Shown: positions 35,846-44,552, counted from the first letter of the stretch. The stretch is DNA of 64,000 nt from Streptomyces sp. PH10-H1 (GCF_030063355.1 NZ_JASISZ010000033.1:1-64000), one strand, 5' to 3'. The notes: a model not told the origin generated them from the letters alone. Numbers and translations: made by a program.

Positions 35846-36682
35846 ATGAGTAGCGCACGCAGGGACACGAGCAACGCGCAGGAGGCGGCAGCGGCGGCCA
35901 ACGAGGCGGCCGAGAGCTCTCCGCAGGAGCATGGCTGGCCCGAACGTCACACCGGGCCGGTGGTCCGGCGGCGCGACCAGGTGCAGGCCGGGACCACCGA
36001 CCAGCGGCTGCTGGACAGCCGCGGCCCCTCGGACTGGGTGCACGGCGATCCCTGGCGGGTCATGCGCATCCAGTCCGAATTCGTCGAAGGATTCGGCGCC
36101 CTCGCCGAACTCGGCCCCGCCGTCAGCGTGTTCGGCTCCGCCCGCACTCCGGTCGACTCCGAGGAGTACCAGGCCGGCATCCGAATCGGCCGGGCCCTCG
36201 CCGAGGCCGGCTTCGCGGTGATCACCGGCGGCGGCCCCGGCGCCATGGAAGCCGCCAACCGGGGCGCGGGCGAGGCGGGCGGCGTGTCCGTCGGACTCGG
36301 CATCGAGCTGCCCTTCGAGCAGGGCCTCAACCCCTATGTCGACATCGGCGTGAACTTCCGCTACTTCTTCGTCCGGAAGACGATGTTCGTGAAGTACGCA
36401 CGCGGCTTCGTCGTGCTCCCCGGCGGATTCGGCACCCTGGACGAGCTGTTCGAGGCCATCACCCTCGTCCAGACCAAGAAGGTCACCCGCTTCCCGATCG
36501 TCCTGTTCGGCACCGAGTACTGGAGCGGCCTCGTCGACTGGGTGCGCGGCACCTTGATCTCCGGCGGCAAGGCGTCGGCGGCCGACCTGGAGCTGTTCCA
36601 TCTGACCGACGACGTGGACGAGGCCGTGGCCCTGGTGACGAAGGAGACCGAGGGGCTGAACGGGGGGCTGAACGGGGGCTGA
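35846..36682 (+). CDS. LOG-family protein (TIGR00730 Rossmann fold)
   Basis: The protein has 278 residues. The nucleotide-binding motifs GGGPGAMEAANRGAGEAGG and LPGGFGTLDELFE are those of LONELY GUY phosphoribohydrolases, which release free cytokinin-type bases or ribose-phosphate from nucleotides. The N-terminal 60 residues (QEAAAAANEAAESSPQEHG) are an extra Ala/Glu-rich tail. The C-terminus has a short NGGLNGG repeat. The substrate cannot be told from sequence. Its orthologue Rv1205 occupies the same place in M. tuberculosis. Confidence 0.88.
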   Translation: MSSARRDTSNAQEAAAAANEAAESSPQEHGWPERHTGPVVRRRDQVQAGTTDQRLLDSRGPSDWVHGDPWRVMRIQSEFVEGFGALAELGPAVSVFGSARTPVDSEEYQAGIRIGRALAEAGFAVITGGGPGAMEAANRGAGEAGGVSVGLGIELPFEQGLNPYVDIGVNFRYFFVRKTMFVKYARGFVVLPGGFGTLDELFEAITLVQTKKVTRFPIVLFGTEYWSGLVDWVRGTLISGGKASAADLELFHLTDDVDEAVALVTKETEGLNGGLNGG

Positions 36683-36709
36683 CCGAGGGCCGGGAGCCCG
36701 CCCCGGCGG

Positions 36710-37570
36710 CTACGCCAGCCCGCGGCGCGCGACCGCGGGCGGCCGGTGGCCCGCGATGGAGGCCACCATGTCGAGGACCTGACGGGTCTCGGCGACCTCG
36801 TGGACGCGGTACACCCGGGCCCCGAGCCAGGCCGAGACCGCGGTGGTCGCCAGCGTCCCGATCAGCCGTTCCTTGACCGGGCGGTCGAGCGTCTCGCCCA
36901 CGAAGTCCTTGTTGGACAGGGAGACCAGCACCGGCCAGCCGGTCGCCGTCATCTCCGGGAGCCGCCGTGTCGCCTCCAGCGAGTGCCGGGTGTTCTTGCC
37001 GAAGTCGTGCCCGGGGTCGATGAGGACGGCGTCGCGCCGCACCCCGAGCGCGACGGCCCGCTCCGCGAGGCCCATCGTGACCCGCAGGATGTCGGCCATG
37101 ACGTCCTCGTAGCCCACCCGGTGCGGGCGGGTGCGCGGTTCCGCGCCGCCCGCGTGGGTGCAGACCAGGCCGACGTCGTAGCGGGCCGCGACCTCGGCGA
37201 GCTTCGGGTCGACGCCGCCCCAGGCGTCGTTGAGCAGATCCGCGCCCACCTCGCAGACCGCCTCGCCCACCTCGTGCCGCCAGGTGTCGACGCTGATGAC
37301 GACCTCCGGGTGCCGCCTGCGCACCTCGGCGACGAAGGCCACCGTCCGGCGGATCTCCTCCTCGGCCGAGACATCCGCACCGGGACCGGCCTTGACGCCT
37401 CCGATGTCGATGATCGCGGCGCCCTCGGACACCGCCCGTTCCACGTGCAGCAGGGCCGGTTCATCGGTGAACGTGGCGCCCTGGTCGTAGAACGAGTCGG
37501 GTGTCCGGTTCACGATCGCCATGATGACCGGCTCGTCGTCGCCGAACTCCCGCGTGCCCAACCGCAGCAT
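36710..37570 (-). CDS. folP2: Dihydropteroate-synthase-like protein of the FolP2 type
   Basis: The protein has 286 residues from the ATG at 37570, with GGGAGG upstream. It has the TIM-barrel fold of DHPS, but two substrate loops differ. The usual VNVTPDSFSDGG is VNRTPDSFYDQG, and the usual DIGGESTRPG is DIGGVKAGPG, which removes the Thr-Arg-Pro that contacts p-aminobenzoate. The downstream VSVDTW and LINDAWGG and the C-terminal KxR-type end (WLGARVYRVHEVAETRQ) remain. The changes match my memory of Rv1207 (FolP2), reported to lack DHPS activity. True folate function is therefore doubtful. Confidence 0.82.
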   Translation of the reverse strand: MLRLGTREFGDDEPVIMAIVNRTPDSFYDQGATFTDEPALLHVERAVSEGAAIIDIGGVKAGPGADVSAEEEIRRTVAFVAEVRRRHPEVVISVDTWRHEVGEAVCEVGADLLNDAWGGVDPKLAEVAARYDVGLVCTHAGGAEPRTRPHRVGYEDVMADILRVTMGLAERAVALGVRRDAVLIDPGHDFGKNTRHSLEATRRLPEMTATGWPVLVSLSNKDFVGETLDRPVKERLIGTLATTAVSAWLGARVYRVHEVAETRQVLDMVASIAGHRPPAVARRGLA

Positions 37571-37705
37571 TTGCGTGTGCCTCCCTGTAGGTCGCCCGCC
37601 AGCGACGATAGCCGCAGGCGGCCGCCGGCCGCCCACAGGAGGGCCCAGCGGCGGCGGGACGTGGCACCATCGTCCAAACACATCGCGCGGCCCCGGGAGA
37701 CGGTC

Positions 37706-38086
37706 TTGTTCTGGTTCATGCTCATCGCGCTGGTCGCGGTGGTCGCCGCAGTGGCACTGGCCGTACTCGGCGACGGCGGGACCCTCCGCGACGCGGACCC
37801 GGACCGGATCGACGACCGGCTGCCCGACCGCCCGCTGGTGCGCGCCGACATCGACGCGCTGCGGCTGCCGGTGGCCGTACGCGGCTACCGGATGCTCGAC
37901 GCGGACGAGGTCCTGGACCGCCTCGCGGCGGAACTGGCCGAACGGGACGCGCGCATCGCGGACCTGGAGACGGCGCTGGCCGGCGTCCGGGCGACCGCCG
38001 TCGCCACCCCTTCGCTGCTGGACGCCCCGCCGTCCGGGAGCACCCCCTCGCTGCGCAAGGAACCCGAGGACCGCCCGCATGAGTGA
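37706..38086 (+). CDS. Small membrane protein with DivIVA-like motif
   Basis: A TTG at 37706 lies five bases after GGGAGA and gives 126 residues. One N-terminal membrane helix (FWFMLIALVAVVAAVALAVLG) is followed by RLPDRPLVRADIDALRLPVAVRGYRMLDADEVLDRL (quoted in part: RGYRMLDADEVLDRL), the DivIVA-type signature, and a short coiled coil (AAELAERDARIADLETALAG). It may localise at curved membranes or septa. Its position between folP2 and tag corresponds to Rv1209. It overlaps tag by 8 bp. Confidence 0.78.
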   Translation: MFWFMLIALVAVVAAVALAVLGDGGTLRDADPDRIDDRLPDRPLVRADIDALRLPVAVRGYRMLDADEVLDRLAAELAERDARIADLETALAGVRATAVATPSLLDAPPSGSTPSLRKEPEDRPHE

Positions 38087-38663
38087 GCGCGGGACGGTCA
38101 CCGGCGAGGACGGCCTGGCCCGCTGCCCCTGGGGGCTGTCGGCGCCGGAGTACGTGACCTACCACGACACCGAGTGGGGCCGTCCGGTGCACGGCGACGA
38201 CGCGCTGTTCGAGCGGCTGAGCCTGGAGGCGTTCCAGTCCGGGCTCTCCTGGATCACGATCCTGCGGCGCAGAGAGGGCTTCCGCACCGCTTTCGCGAAC
38301 TTCCGGATCAAGGCGGTCGCCGACTTCACCGACGGGGACCGGGACCGGCTGCTCGCCGATCCCGGCATCATCCGCAACCGCGCGAAGATCGACGCGGTGC
38401 TCGCCAACGCCCGGGTGGCCGCGGCGCTGGGCGCCGGCGAGCTCGACGAGCTCATCTGGTCGCACGCGCCGGAGCCCGGGGACCGGCCCGCGCCGCGCAC
38501 GCTCGACGACGTACCGGCGACCACGCCCGGCTCCGTGGCGCTGGCCAAGGACCTCAAGCAGCACGGCTTCCGCTTCGTCGGGCCCACCACGGCCTACGCG
38601 ATGATGCAGGCGTGCGGCCTGGTCGACGATCATCTGGCCGGCTGCCACGCCCGTCGCACCTGA
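38079..38663 (+). CDS. tag: DNA-3-methyladenine glycosylase I
   Basis: The protein has 194 residues. RCPWG and YHDTEWGRPVHGD near the start, and DHLAGCHARR at the end, supply the Cys/His/His/Cys zinc snap of TagI. LEAFQSGLSWITILRRREGFR and FVGPTTAYAMMQACGLVDDH are the family blocks. It excises 3-methyladenine from alkylated DNA. The ATG overlaps the end of the DivIVA-like gene, so the two are cotranslated. Confidence 0.93.
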   Translation: MSERGTVTGEDGLARCPWGLSAPEYVTYHDTEWGRPVHGDDALFERLSLEAFQSGLSWITILRRREGFRTAFANFRIKAVADFTDGDRDRLLADPGIIRNRAKIDAVLANARVAAALGAGELDELIWSHAPEPGDRPAPRTLDDVPATTPGSVALAKDLKQHGFRFVGPTTAYAMMQACGLVDDHLAGCHARRT

Positions 38664-38712
38664 CGGGACCCGTCTCCGGCGCGGACCGGCCCGGTTCCGG
38701 CCCCGACTCGCG

Positions 38713-39513
38713 CTACCGGCCCAGGTAGCGCGGCTGCTCCTTCCGGAGGAACGCCTCCACCGCGATCCGGTGGTCCTCGGAGGCGCCCGCCACCGTCTGG
38801 AGCTCGTCCTCCTTCTCCAGCGTCTCCAGGAGCGAGTGGTCCGTCCCGTACGCCAGTGACGCCTTGATCGCCGCGTACGCGACGGTTGGCCCCTGTGCGA
38901 GGCTCCGTGCCACCGCCAGGGCCTCCGCGGCCAGTTCGGCGGCCGGGACGACCTTGTTGGCGATGCCGAGCTCCAGCGCCTCCTGAGCGGTCACCTTGCG
39001 GGGGAAGAGCAGAAGATCGGCGGCGCGGCCGTGGCCGATCAGGCGGGGAAGGGTCCACGACGCGCCCGAGTCCGCGGTCAGTGCCACCCCCGCGAAGGAC
39101 GTGTTAAAGCTGGCGGTGTCGGCGACCACCCGGTAGTCCGAGGCGAAGGCCAGCCCCGCCCCGGCGCCCGCCGCCACCCCGTTGATCCCCGCGACCACCG
39201 GCTTCGGCATCGTCGCGAGGGCGGTGACGATGGGGTTGTAGTGCTCCCGCACCGTCGACATCGTGGCGCCCGTGCCGGACTTGCGGTCCTCCATCAGCAG
39301 GCCGACGTGCTCCTTGAGGTCCTGGCCGACGCAGAAGGCGCGCCCGGTACCGGTGAGCAGAACCGCTCTGACCTGGGAATCCGCCGCCGCGCCCCGGACG
39401 GCCTCGCGGAGCGCCACCTTGGTCTCGGTGTTGAGGGCGTTCATCGCGTCGGGACGGTTCAAAGTGATGGTCGCGAGCCCGTCGCTCACCTCGTACAGCA
39501 CGCTGTCGGACAT
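38713..39513 (-). CDS. Enoyl-CoA hydratase/isomerase family protein
   Basis: The protein has 266 residues of the crotonase fold. LNRPDAMNALNTE opens it. The oxyanion-hole region is GRAFCVGQDLKEH and PKPVVAGINGVAAGAGAGLAFASDYRV. DSGASWTLPRLIGHGRA carries Asp at the place used by PaaG-type isomerases rather than the Glu of classical hydratases. It may act on unsaturated or ring-opened acyl-CoA. AAGGGGAT lies before the ATG. It is convergent with tag. Confidence 0.87.
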   Translation of the reverse strand: MSDSVLYEVSDGLATITLNRPDAMNALNTETKVALREAVRGAAADSQVRAVLLTGTGRAFCVGQDLKEHVGLLMEDRKSGTGATMSTVREHYNPIVTALATMPKPVVAGINGVAAGAGAGLAFASDYRVVADTASFNTSFAGVALTADSGASWTLPRLIGHGRAADLLLFPRKVTAQEALELGIANKVVPAAELAAEALAVARSLAQGPTVAYAAIKASLAYGTDHSLLETLEKEDELQTVAGASEDHRIAVEAFLRKEQPRYLGR

Positions 39514-39708
39514 GGCAGATCCCCTTCGTCGCGGCTCCGGTCCTGGCCAGCATGCCGGAGATCGCCACGGGCGAACATGTGATGTACGTCAAACATTCAA
39601 CGGGGCGATTGCGGGGCGGAAGGGGAGTGCGACGGCGGAGTATCGCAGTCTCATCACCGAATTGGCCTGTTTTGTGGGAGGGGTCTGTCGAACGGATGGG
39701 AACCGATG

Positions 39709-39739
39709 TTGGTCATTGGGTCGGCACATGCGGGATAAT
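39709..39739 (+). promoter_or_regulatory. Possible promoter of the DUF3117 gene
   Basis: TTGGTC (39709-39714) and GATAAT (39734-39739) are 19 bp apart and end 53 bp before the ATG at 39793. The -10 is good and the spacing is slightly long. The preceding 200 bp hold no gene that I can support. Confidence 0.4.
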
Positions 39740-39792
39740 GGTCGAGAACCAATGTGTTCGAGTCCGAGCTGGTTTCAGGAAGGGGAACGAGC

Positions 39793-39960
39793 ATGGCGGC
39801 CATGAAGCCGCGGACGGGTGATGGCCCGCTCGAGGTCACCAAGGAGGGGCGGAGCATCATCATGCGCGTTCCGCTCGAGGGCGGCGGACGGCTTGTTGTC
39901 GAGCTGACTCCTGACGAGGCGGATGCCCTCGGCGACGCGCTGAAGAAGGCCATCGCCTGA
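39793..39960 (+). CDS. DUF3117 small conserved protein
   Basis: The protein has 55 residues from the ATG at 39793, preceded by AGGAAGGGG. MAAMKPRTGDGPLEVTKEGR and the C-terminal VELTPDEADALGDALKKAI are the whole-family signature. DUF3117 is almost universal in actinobacteria, with no function known to me. It follows tag in the same order as Rv1210-Rv1211. A hairpin at 39988 ends it. Confidence 0.88.
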   Translation: MAAMKPRTGDGPLEVTKEGRSIIMRVPLEGGGRLVVELTPDEADALGDALKKAIA

Positions 39961-39987
39961 CACGAGCGCGTTCCCAATTAATCGTCA

Positions 39988-40029
39988 CGGCCCCGATTCC
40001 TGACCGTTCCAGGTCCGGCATCGGGGCCG
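39988..40029. terminator. Hairpin between DUF3117 and convergent methyltransferase
   Basis: CGGCCCCGAT (39988-39997) pairs with ATCGGGGCCG (40020-40029). An inner imperfect stem fills the 22-base loop. It lies between stops at 39960 and 40072 and can serve both. Confidence 0.7.
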
Positions 40030-40071
40030 CTGCCGTATCCGCGCGTTGCTCAGGGAGATCTCCTGGAGCGG

Positions 40072-40710
40072 TCAGGGACCCCGGTGGACGGCGCACAGCA
40101 GCCCGTCGTCGGTGGGCAGCAGGACCGGCGTGAACACCGGGCTGTCACGGACCGCGCGCATCAGCTCGCGCAGCCGTATCGCCTCGGTGTCCTGGTGAGC
40201 CGCGTCCAGCGTGCGGCCCTGGGCGAAGGTGCCCTCGAAGCAGACCAGCCCGCCGGGACGCAGTAGGCGCAACGATTCGCCGAGGTACTCCAGGTACTCC
40301 ATCCGGTCGCCGTCGCAGAAGACGAGGTCGTATCCGCCGTCCGCGAGCCGCGGCAGGACCTCCAGCGCACGGCCGGGAATGAAACGCGCGCGGTTCGCGG
40401 CGAAGCCGGCGTCCCGGTACGCCTCGCGGGCCAGCTGCTGGCGGTCGGGTTCCGAGTCGACGGTGGTCAGTACCCCGTCCGGCCGCATTCCGAGCAGCAG
40501 ATGGATTCCGGACACACCGGTGCCGGTGCCGATCTCGACGACGGCCTTGGCGCCGGAGGCGGCGGCGAGCAGCCGCAGCGTCGCGCCGGTACCGGGGGAC
40601 ACCGGACGCAGACCGGCCTCGTGGGCTCGGCGCCGGGCTCGTATCAGCGCGTCGTCCTCGGAGACGAACGCGTCGGCGAACGCCCAGCTCGCCTGCCGGT
40701 TGCCGGTAAT
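40072..40710 (-). CDS. SAM-dependent O-methyltransferase (class I, Rv1220c-like), probable ATT start
   Basis: The Rossmann SAM site is VVEIGTGTGVSGIHLLLGM, and the metal/catechol-type region is LVFCDGDRMEYLEYL. The end LPTDDGLLCAVHR is typical. The conserved N-terminus is ITGNRQASWAFADAF. The nearest in-frame ATG/GTG/TTG upstream is the GTG at 40878, whose extra 56 codons include a TTA and look non-coding. AGGGAGAGG lies just before the ATT at 40710, which would give 212 residues, near the 215 I recall for Rv1220c. Hence I place the start at ATT. The gene is divergent from sigE. Confidence 0.75.
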   Translation of the reverse strand: MTGNRQASWAFADAFVSEDDALIRARRRAHEAGLRPVSPGTGATLRLLAAASGAKAVVEIGTGTGVSGIHLLLGMRPDGVLTTVDSEPDRQQLAREAYRDAGFAANRARFIPGRALEVLPRLADGGYDLVFCDGDRMEYLEYLGESLRLLRPGGLVCFEGTFAQGRTLDAAHQDTEAIRLRELMRAVRDSPVFTPVLLPTDDGLLCAVHRGP

Positions 40711-40934
40711 GGCCCTCTCCCTGTCCGCGTCGGTGTTGCGGCCCGCCCGGCGACTGTATCCGCCCCCAGCTACCGCTGGGAGGTGCCCCCGGGCCGGGAA
40801 CCCGGTGAGGGGACTACGCGTTAGTAAGGTCGGGACCGAGAACGTGCGGCGGGCGGGAGTGGATCCGCCTGGTGTCACGGACCAGGTCTCCGGCGATACA
40901 GCGCACTTATCCGGAGCTAACGGGCGAGGTGGAT

Positions 40935-41696
40935 ATGGTAGTGGCTCTACTGGACACCACCAGAGCCGACAGGGGAGGTGCGGCTGCGGCCGGTGACCGA
41001 GGGGTGCTTCGGCATATTCTCAGGTCCTCCGGACAGCCGAAATCCGTGACCAACACTGCTGACCGTTCACGCAATGACGTACCCGCCAACGCGACCTTCG
41101 CCACCGACGGGGAGAGCCAGGCGTGGACGCCTCCTTCCTGGGAGGAGATCGTCAGCACGCACAGCACCCGCGTCTACCGCCTGGCGTACCGCCTGACGGG
41201 CAACCAGCACGATGCCGAGGATCTCACCCAAGAGGTCTTCGTCCGTGTCTTCCGTTCCCTGTCCACGTACACGCCCGGCACCTTCGAGGGCTGGCTGCAC
41301 CGCATCACCACCAATCTCTTCCTGGACATGGTGCGCCGCCGTCAGCGAATCAGGTTCGACGCGCTCGGCGACGACGCGGCGGAGCGGCTCCCGAGCCGCG
41401 AGCCGTCCCCCGCACAGCACTTCAACGACACCCACTTCGACGCGGACGTCCAGCAGGCGCTGGACACCCTCGCGCCGGAGTTCCGGGCCGCGGTCGTGCT
41501 CTGTGACATCGAGGGACTGTCGTACGAGGAGATCGCCGCGACCCTCGGCGTGAAGCTGGGCACTGTTCGGAGCCGGATTCACCGCGGCCGTTCCCACCTG
41601 CGCAAGTCGCTCGAGCACCGTGCCCCCGCTGCCCGACCGGGTCGCGCGCTGGCCGCCGCCGTACCGAAACCGGGCCTGGAGGGCGGGAGAGCGTGA
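40935..41696 (+). CDS. sigE: ECF RNA polymerase sigma factor SigE
   Basis: The protein has 253 residues from the ATG at 40935, preceded by GAGGTGGAT. Region 2 (VYRLAYRLTGNQHDAEDLTQEVFVRVFRSL; the DAEDLTQEVF core is diagnostic) and region 4 (LSYEEIAATLGVKLGTVRSRIHRGR) are separated by a Pro-rich linker. The N-terminal 70 residues are extra and low complexity. The next gene encodes a zinc anti-sigma factor, followed by htrA and tatB, as in M. tuberculosis Rv1221-Rv1224. This points to an envelope-stress regulon. Confidence 0.92.
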   Translation: MVVALLDTTRADRGGAAAAGDRGVLRHILRSSGQPKSVTNTADRSRNDVPANATFATDGESQAWTPPSWEEIVSTHSTRVYRLAYRLTGNQHDAEDLTQEVFVRVFRSLSTYTPGTFEGWLHRITTNLFLDMVRRRQRIRFDALGDDAAERLPSREPSPAQHFNDTHFDADVQQALDTLAPEFRAAVVLCDIEGLSYEEIAATLGVKLGTVRSRIHRGRSHLRKSLEHRAPAARPGRALAAAVPKPGLEGGRA

Positions 41697-42487
41697 CCAG
41701 TAGCGGTACAGGCCAGCAGCATGCCGGGCCTGCCGAGCAACATCTCGGGGATCGTCTCGCCGCCTTCGTCGACGGTGAGTTGCCCGATGACACCCGGGAC
41801 CGGGTGCTCGCGCACCTGGTGACGTGTCCGCAGTGCAAGACGGCCGCCGATGAGCAGCGCCGGCTGAAGAGCGTCGTGGCGGCCACGGCTCCGCCTGCCC
41901 TGCCCGCGGGCCTGCTGGCCCGGCTGCAGGGACTGCCGGGTGGTGGCGAGGACGACGGAAGAGGCCCATTCGACGGCGGCCTGCTCGGCGGCGGTGATGC
42001 CTTCGGCCGCGGCACGGCGGAGGACTTCTCCTTCCTGTCGCCCGGCCCCGATTTCGCCACTCCGACGGATGTGCGGTCCCGGGGCTTCCGGATCCATGAG
42101 GCCGAACGTTCGGTGGCCGCCCCCGGCTCGGCCTCGCGCGGCCGGCGGTTCGCCTTCGCGGCGGCCGGCGCGTTCTCCATGGCGGCCATCGCCCTCGGCG
42201 GCGCGCTGCCGATGGATACGGCGCTGGACAGCGGCGCCCGCCCCGAGGAGCAGGGCCCCGCGACGGCCCCGCTCAGCGCCAACTCGGTGTCCGACCCCCA
42301 GCCGCTGCGGGACGATCTGGTCAACTCGGCCGAGGACCGCTACCTGCGGCACCCCGCGATGGCCGGCGTCACGCCCGTCTCGGTGACCCGGCCGCTGATG
42401 GCGCCCGCGACGCTGCCGATCGCGACACCCGTACCGACCGCCTCGGCAACCCCGACGGCCACTCCCGGCCCTCTCGCGCGCCGCTGA
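41693..42487 (+). CDS. rseA: Zinc-binding anti-sigma factor (RseA-like)
   Basis: The protein has 264 residues. A GTGA overlap with sigE couples the two. Residues about 15-55 hold the ZAS motif: His in EQHLGDRLAAFVDGELPDD and HLVTCPQC (HxxxCxxC). A long linker leads to a possible membrane helix (FAFAAAGAFSMAAIALGGALP) near 165. The C-terminus is Pro/Thr/Ala-rich (PIATPVPTASATPTATP). It should hold SigE inactive until envelope or redox stress. The helix is weaker than in classical transmembrane anti-sigmas. Confidence 0.88.
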   Translation: MTSSGTGQQHAGPAEQHLGDRLAAFVDGELPDDTRDRVLAHLVTCPQCKTAADEQRRLKSVVAATAPPALPAGLLARLQGLPGGGEDDGRGPFDGGLLGGGDAFGRGTAEDFSFLSPGPDFATPTDVRSRGFRIHEAERSVAAPGSASRGRRFAFAAAGAFSMAAIALGGALPMDTALDSGARPEEQGPATAPLSANSVSDPQPLRDDLVNSAEDRYLRHPAMAGVTPVSVTRPLMAPATLPIATPVPTASATPTATPGPLARR

Positions 42488-42544
42488 GCCCATCCGGCCG
42501 TGTGGCACTTGCGGACTTCCGTGTCCCGCCCGCAGGCTCATGGG

Positions 42545-43837
42545 ATGAGCGATGAGGCGGGCCGGCCGCAGTGGTGGAGTCGCCCGGAGGGGCCGGTGCC
42601 CGGCGCGGGCGCCGCGGGACCCGCCCCGGAAGCGGCGTTCCCGGACCCTCACCGCCTCTCGCAGTCGCCCGGCGGCCGGCCCGGGCCCTCCCGCTGGCCT
42701 GGCGGCACGCCCGTCCGCCCCCGTGGCGGGAAGGCGGCCCCGCTGGCCGTGGGGGCGGCCCTGCTGGCGCTGTTCGCGGGCGGGATCGGCGGCGCGGTCG
42801 GCGTGTACGCGGCACGGCACAGCGACAGCGGTTCCGATCGGGTGACGCTGCCCCAGGCGTCCGTGGGCAGCGGCGACCGGGCGCGCGACAGCATCGCGGG
42901 GATCGCGGCCAGCACGCTGCCGGGCGTCGTCTACATCCATGTGCGCGGCACCGCCGGTGAGGACACCGGCACCGGGTTCGTCCTGGACACCAAGGGCCAC
43001 ATCCTCACCAACAATCATGTCGTCGGCGCCGCCGGAAAGGGCGGCGACATCGAGGTCACCTTCAACGGCGGCCAGGTGAGCAAGGCGAAGGTGGTCGGCG
43101 TGGACAGCGGTTACGACCTCGCCGTCATCGAGGTCGGCGGGGTGTCGGGACTGCATCCGCTCGCCCTCGGCAACTCCGACTCGGTGCGCGTCGGCGACCC
43201 GGTGGTCGCCATCGGCGCCCCGTACGGCCTCGAGGGCACCGTCACCGCGGGCATCATCAGCGCCACCCGCAGGCCCATCACGGCGGGTGGCAAGACCGAC
43301 GGCACCGAAGTCAGCTACGTGGACGCGCTGCAGACCGACGCTCCCATCAACCCGGGCAACTCCGGGGGTCCGCTCGTCGACGCGCAGGGCCGGGTGATCG
43401 GCATCAACAGCGCGATCCGGGCCGCGGACGACAGCGCGGGCCCGGCCGGCGGCCAGGGCGGCAGCATCGGCCTCGGCTTCGCGATCCCCGCCAACCAGGC
43501 GAAGCGCGTCGCCGAAGAGCTGATCAACACCGGCCGGGCCACCCATCCGGTGATCGGGGTGACCGTCGACATGAACTACGACGGGGACGGCGCGCGGGTC
43601 GGCGGCAAGGCGGGTGACGCGGCCGCCGCGGTGACCCCCGGCGGTCCCGGCGACCAGGCCGGCATCAGGACCGGAGATGTCATCACGGCCGTGGACGGCG
43701 AGCGGGTGCACCGCGGCGAGGAGCTCATCGTGAAGATCCGCAGCCACCGGCCGGGGGACCGCTTGACGCTGACCGTGGTGCGCGGCGGATCGGAGCGAAC
43801 CGTGGAGCTGACCCTGGGTTCGGCCACCGGGAACTGA
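42545..43837 (+). CDS. htrA: HtrA-like membrane serine protease with PDZ domain
   Basis: The ATG at 42545 (MSDEAGRPQWWSRPEGP) gives 430 residues. A cytoplasmic Pro-rich part and one helix (AAPLAVGAALLALFAGGIGGAVGVY) place the protease outside. The triad is His in LTNNHVVGA, Asp in SGYDLAVIEV and Ser in PGNSGGPL. A C-terminal PDZ domain (GGPGDQAGIRTGDVITAVDGERV) follows. It degrades or refolds damaged exported proteins, consistent with the SigE stress operon. CAGGCT six bases before the ATG may give a separate leaderless start. Confidence 0.93.
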   Translation: MSDEAGRPQWWSRPEGPVPGAGAAGPAPEAAFPDPHRLSQSPGGRPGPSRWPGGTPVRPRGGKAAPLAVGAALLALFAGGIGGAVGVYAARHSDSGSDRVTLPQASVGSGDRARDSIAGIAASTLPGVVYIHVRGTAGEDTGTGFVLDTKGHILTNNHVVGAAGKGGDIEVTFNGGQVSKAKVVGVDSGYDLAVIEVGGVSGLHPLALGNSDSVRVGDPVVAIGAPYGLEGTVTAGIISATRRPITAGGKTDGTEVSYVDALQTDAPINPGNSGGPLVDAQGRVIGINSAIRAADDSAGPAGGQGGSIGLGFAIPANQAKRVAEELINTGRATHPVIGVTVDMNYDGDGARVGGKAGDAAAAVTPGGPGDQAGIRTGDVITAVDGERVHRGEELIVKIRSHRPGDRLTLTVVRGGSERTVELTLGSATGN

Positions 43838-43959
43838 CCGTTTACCGGGGCACGACGTACTGTTGGCCCGAGCCACTCCCGCGCTGCCCGCGTGGCCAGG
43901 TACGGTAAGTCCACCCGGACCCTGCCCACCCGGCTGAGGACGTATCAAGGAGCTGCAAG

Positions 43960-44406
43960 GTGTTCTTCGACATAGGCCCGCTGGAGCTGGTCGCGATCGT
44001 CATCCTTGCGGTGCTCGTCTTCGGCCCGGACAAACTGCCGAAGGTCATCCAGGACACGATGTCGTTCATCCGAAAGGTGCGCGCGTTCTCGGACAGCGCC
44101 AAGGAGGACATCCGCAAGGAGCTGGGGCCGGAATTCAAGGACTTCGAGTTCGAAGACCTGAACCCCAAGACGTTCATCCGCAAGAACCTGATGGAGAACG
44201 AAGAGCTCGGTCTGCAGGACCTGCGCAACGGGTTCGACTTCCGCAAGGAGATGGCCGAGGTCACGGACGCCGTGAACGGCACGGACACCGCCGCCGCGGG
44301 CCCCGCGGGCCCCGCGGGCTCCGCCCCCGGCACCCCGGACCGGCTCCGCAAGCGCGAGACCCTGGACAAGGACGAACCGCCGCCGTTCGATTCCGACGCG
44401 ACCTGA
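43960..44406 (+). CDS. tatB: Sec-independent protein translocase subunit TatB
   Basis: The protein has 148 residues and a GTG start behind AAGGAG. The N-terminal helix IGPLELVAIVILAVLVFGPDKLPKV (core LVAIVILAVLVFGPDKLP) with its Gly-Pro hinge and the amphipathic helix VIQDTMSFIRKVRAF are TatB features. An acidic C-terminal region and a Pro/Ala/Gly tail follow. TatB receives twin-arginine precursors, such as the M15 enzyme at 711. tatA and tatC are not here. Confidence 0.92.
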   Translation: MFFDIGPLELVAIVILAVLVFGPDKLPKVIQDTMSFIRKVRAFSDSAKEDIRKELGPEFKDFEFEDLNPKTFIRKNLMENEELGLQDLRNGFDFRKEMAEVTDAVNGTDTAAAGPAGPAGSAPGTPDRLRKRETLDKDEPPPFDSDAT

Positions 44407-44426
44407 GTCAACCGTATTGTCCCCAT

Positions 44427-44442
44427 CCACCCCTTGGGGTGG
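44427..44442 (+). terminator. Short hairpin after tatB
   Basis: CCACCCC (44427-44433) and GGGGTGG (44436-44442) form a 7-bp stem with a two-base TT loop 21 bp after the tatB stop. It is tight and short, so only a possible terminator. Confidence 0.35.
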
Positions 44443-44552
44443 CTATTCTCCGTGTGTCCGCCATCACCGTGCGCCGTTTTGGCCTCCAGGCCCGGCTCCG
44501 GTCCGGCAAGATGGCGAGTCGCCCAAAAGGGCATGGAGGAGGCGCCACCCCG

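Noticed and set aside
40711..40878. N-terminal extension of the O-methyltransferase to the GTG at 40878
   Set aside because: It contains a TTA codon and atypical third-position usage, extends into the sigE upstream region and is not part of the conserved family sequence.
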